Positions 63,305-64,000 of a DNA stretch of 64,000 bases are shown here, in pieces (within the stretch, counting starts at the first letter, position 1; each line of letters starts with the position of its first letter). The position numbers and the translations under genes are program-made. Below the pieces are notes generated by a model. The model saw nothing but the letters and a program-made list of their open reading frames with translations, ran no database searches and was not told where the DNA came from. The stretch is from Pseudomonas sp. Marseille-Q3773 (lineage in GTDB: Bacteria; Pseudomonadota; Gammaproteobacteria; Pseudomonadales; Pseudomonadaceae). The DNA lies in assembly GCF_916618955.1 (NCBI RefSeq), contig NZ_OU745390.1, positions 4,774,001 through 4,838,000 of the forward strand. Direction: 5' to 3'.

Positions 63305-63558
63305 GGCAGTCTCGTCATCTGGCAACTGGCAAGTCTAATCGCTCACGCGCCGAATGGGGCGGGTGCCGCTTGGAGAAGTACGAGGGAAAATGTGCTCGTC
63401 GCCAGCCCTGGAGGGCCCGTCAGTCGGACGTGCACGTCTGGTCATACAACAAGGAAGACCAGCTCTGACGTTTCAGGCAGGTTGCCCATGTGCAGTTCGC
63501 AAGAAGCTTGTGCTGGGCCTTGAGCTAGCTGCTCAAGTGTGAAGCGACCACTGCCATC

Positions 63559-63577
63559 GCCCGGCGGTTAGCCGGGC
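63559..63577 (-). terminator. hairpin after rpsU
   Basis: GCCCGGC-GGTTA-GCCGGGC, a 7-bp stem 30 nt past the rpsU stop. It probably attenuates read-through into dnaG as in other rpsU-dnaG-rpoD operons; the remaining 250 bp before dnaG show nothing else I can name. Confidence 0.7.
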
Positions 63578-63607
63578 AGGGCAGAAGCTTTGCGTAGAAC
63601 GCCTGTA

Positions 63608-63823
63608 TTAGTACAGACGAACGGCGCGGCGCTGTTCGCGCTGAACTTTCTTGGCGTGACGCTTAACAGCAGCAGCTGCTTTGCGCTTACGCTCGGCGGT
63701 CGGCTTCTCGTAAAACTCGCGGCTACGAACTTCAGCCAGTACACCGGCTTTTTCGCAGGAGCGCTTGAAACGACGCAGAGCTACGTCGAAGGGTTCGTTC
63801 TCTTTAACTTTGACGGCTGGCAT
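63608..63823 (-). CDS. rpsU: ribosomal protein bS21
   Basis: 71 aa ([20 protein letters not shown]..), the standard size. The family motif [36 protein letters not shown] and the basic tail [18 protein letters not shown] are intact. It is a small-subunit protein needed for translation initiation. First gene of the cluster; the promoter lies in the final 180 bp of the window. Confidence 0.98.
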   Translation of the reverse strand: MPAVKVKENEPFDVALRRFKRSCEKAGVLAEVRSREFYEKPTAERKRKAAAAVKRHAKKVQREQRRAVRLY

Positions 63824-64000
63824 CCAGGGCTACCTTAATTCATTACCGGGGTAGACGTGCTCCTGGCAAAACAAAGGTGTGCTGGAGAACGTCGGTTTTC
63901 AAGGGTTGCGGATGTTAACCCTTAGCAAGCCGGAATGCAAAGCCTCTGATCGAAAACCGCTGGTCGGCATCCGACACGGGGACTATCATGCGCGGCTTCG
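63824..64000. other. rpsU upstream region
   Basis: Promoter and leader of rpsU. An AAGGGTT-N9-AACCCTT dyad at 63903-63925 is visible; no gene is seen before the window ends. Confidence 0.4.

Overview
The window is GC-rich Gammaproteobacterial chromosome and most likely comes from the Pseudomonas putida group. Gene content and order match the core region I remember from P. putida: fecIR-type iron signalling, glcB, bioBFHCD, two acyl-CoA dehydrogenases, the sRNA RsmY, pqqFABCDE, davBA, and rpoD-dnaG-rpsU beside a CAT-anticodon tRNA. REP elements with the core TGTGGGAGCGGG also fit Pseudomonas. This assignment rests on recall and sequence reading, not on a search.

Layout. 1-2.85 kb: a FecIR/TonB-receptor iron module with a Fur box; the receptor runs off the left edge. 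2.9-9.4 kb: DnaQ-like exonuclease plus a cNMP/CBS/DUF294 protein, a lone receiver protein, malate synthase G and a GcvR-like ACT protein. 9.6-13.3 kb: RarD, SrkA kinase, ModE regulator and ComF. 13.2-17.8 kb: the biotin operon behind a BirA-type operator. 18-23.7 kb: two paralogous acyl-CoA dehydrogenases around a diguanylate cyclase. 23.76-23.97 kb: rsmY with its GacA upstream box. 24-26.7 kb: a LysR regulator divergent from a class III aminotransferase, then a Pmp3-like peptide. 26.7-34.4 kb: the PQQ cluster plus an S9 peptidase. 34.4-38.2 kb: lysine catabolism davBA, a structured leader before a DUF3077 gene, and an Lrp-type regulator.

38.3-55.5 kb is accessory. Its left part (38.3-43.6 kb) is a patchwork: a methyltransferase/MerR pair, a Fic gene with two operators, a decayed hicAB pair, a GT25 glycosyltransferase, and prophage debris ending in the C-terminus of a dead integrase. 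Its right part is an 11.8 kb genomic island inserted in the 3' half of a tRNA gene. The island is bounded by 46-bp direct repeats (43617-43662 and 55409-55454) and carries its integrase beside the intact tRNA.

Inside the island, a tight AT-richer four-gene operon encodes an N6-adenine methyltransferase, a protein with two GHKL ATPase modules (Hsp90/MORC-like plus histidine-kinase-like), a receiver-like protein lacking the usual lysine, and a ComEC-like metallo-beta-lactamase-fold protein. I do not recognise this set as a named system; it is my main candidate for an undescribed, possibly anti-phage, system. The rest of the island holds a T4SS fragment (VirB5, a membrane protein, EexN, VirB6), an orphan VbhA-like antitoxin between two inverted GC-rich elements, a replication-like HTH protein, an AlpA-like protein and the integrase.

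55.5-64 kb returns to the core genome: a large PAS/GGDEF/EAL protein, then rpoD, dnaG and rpsU.
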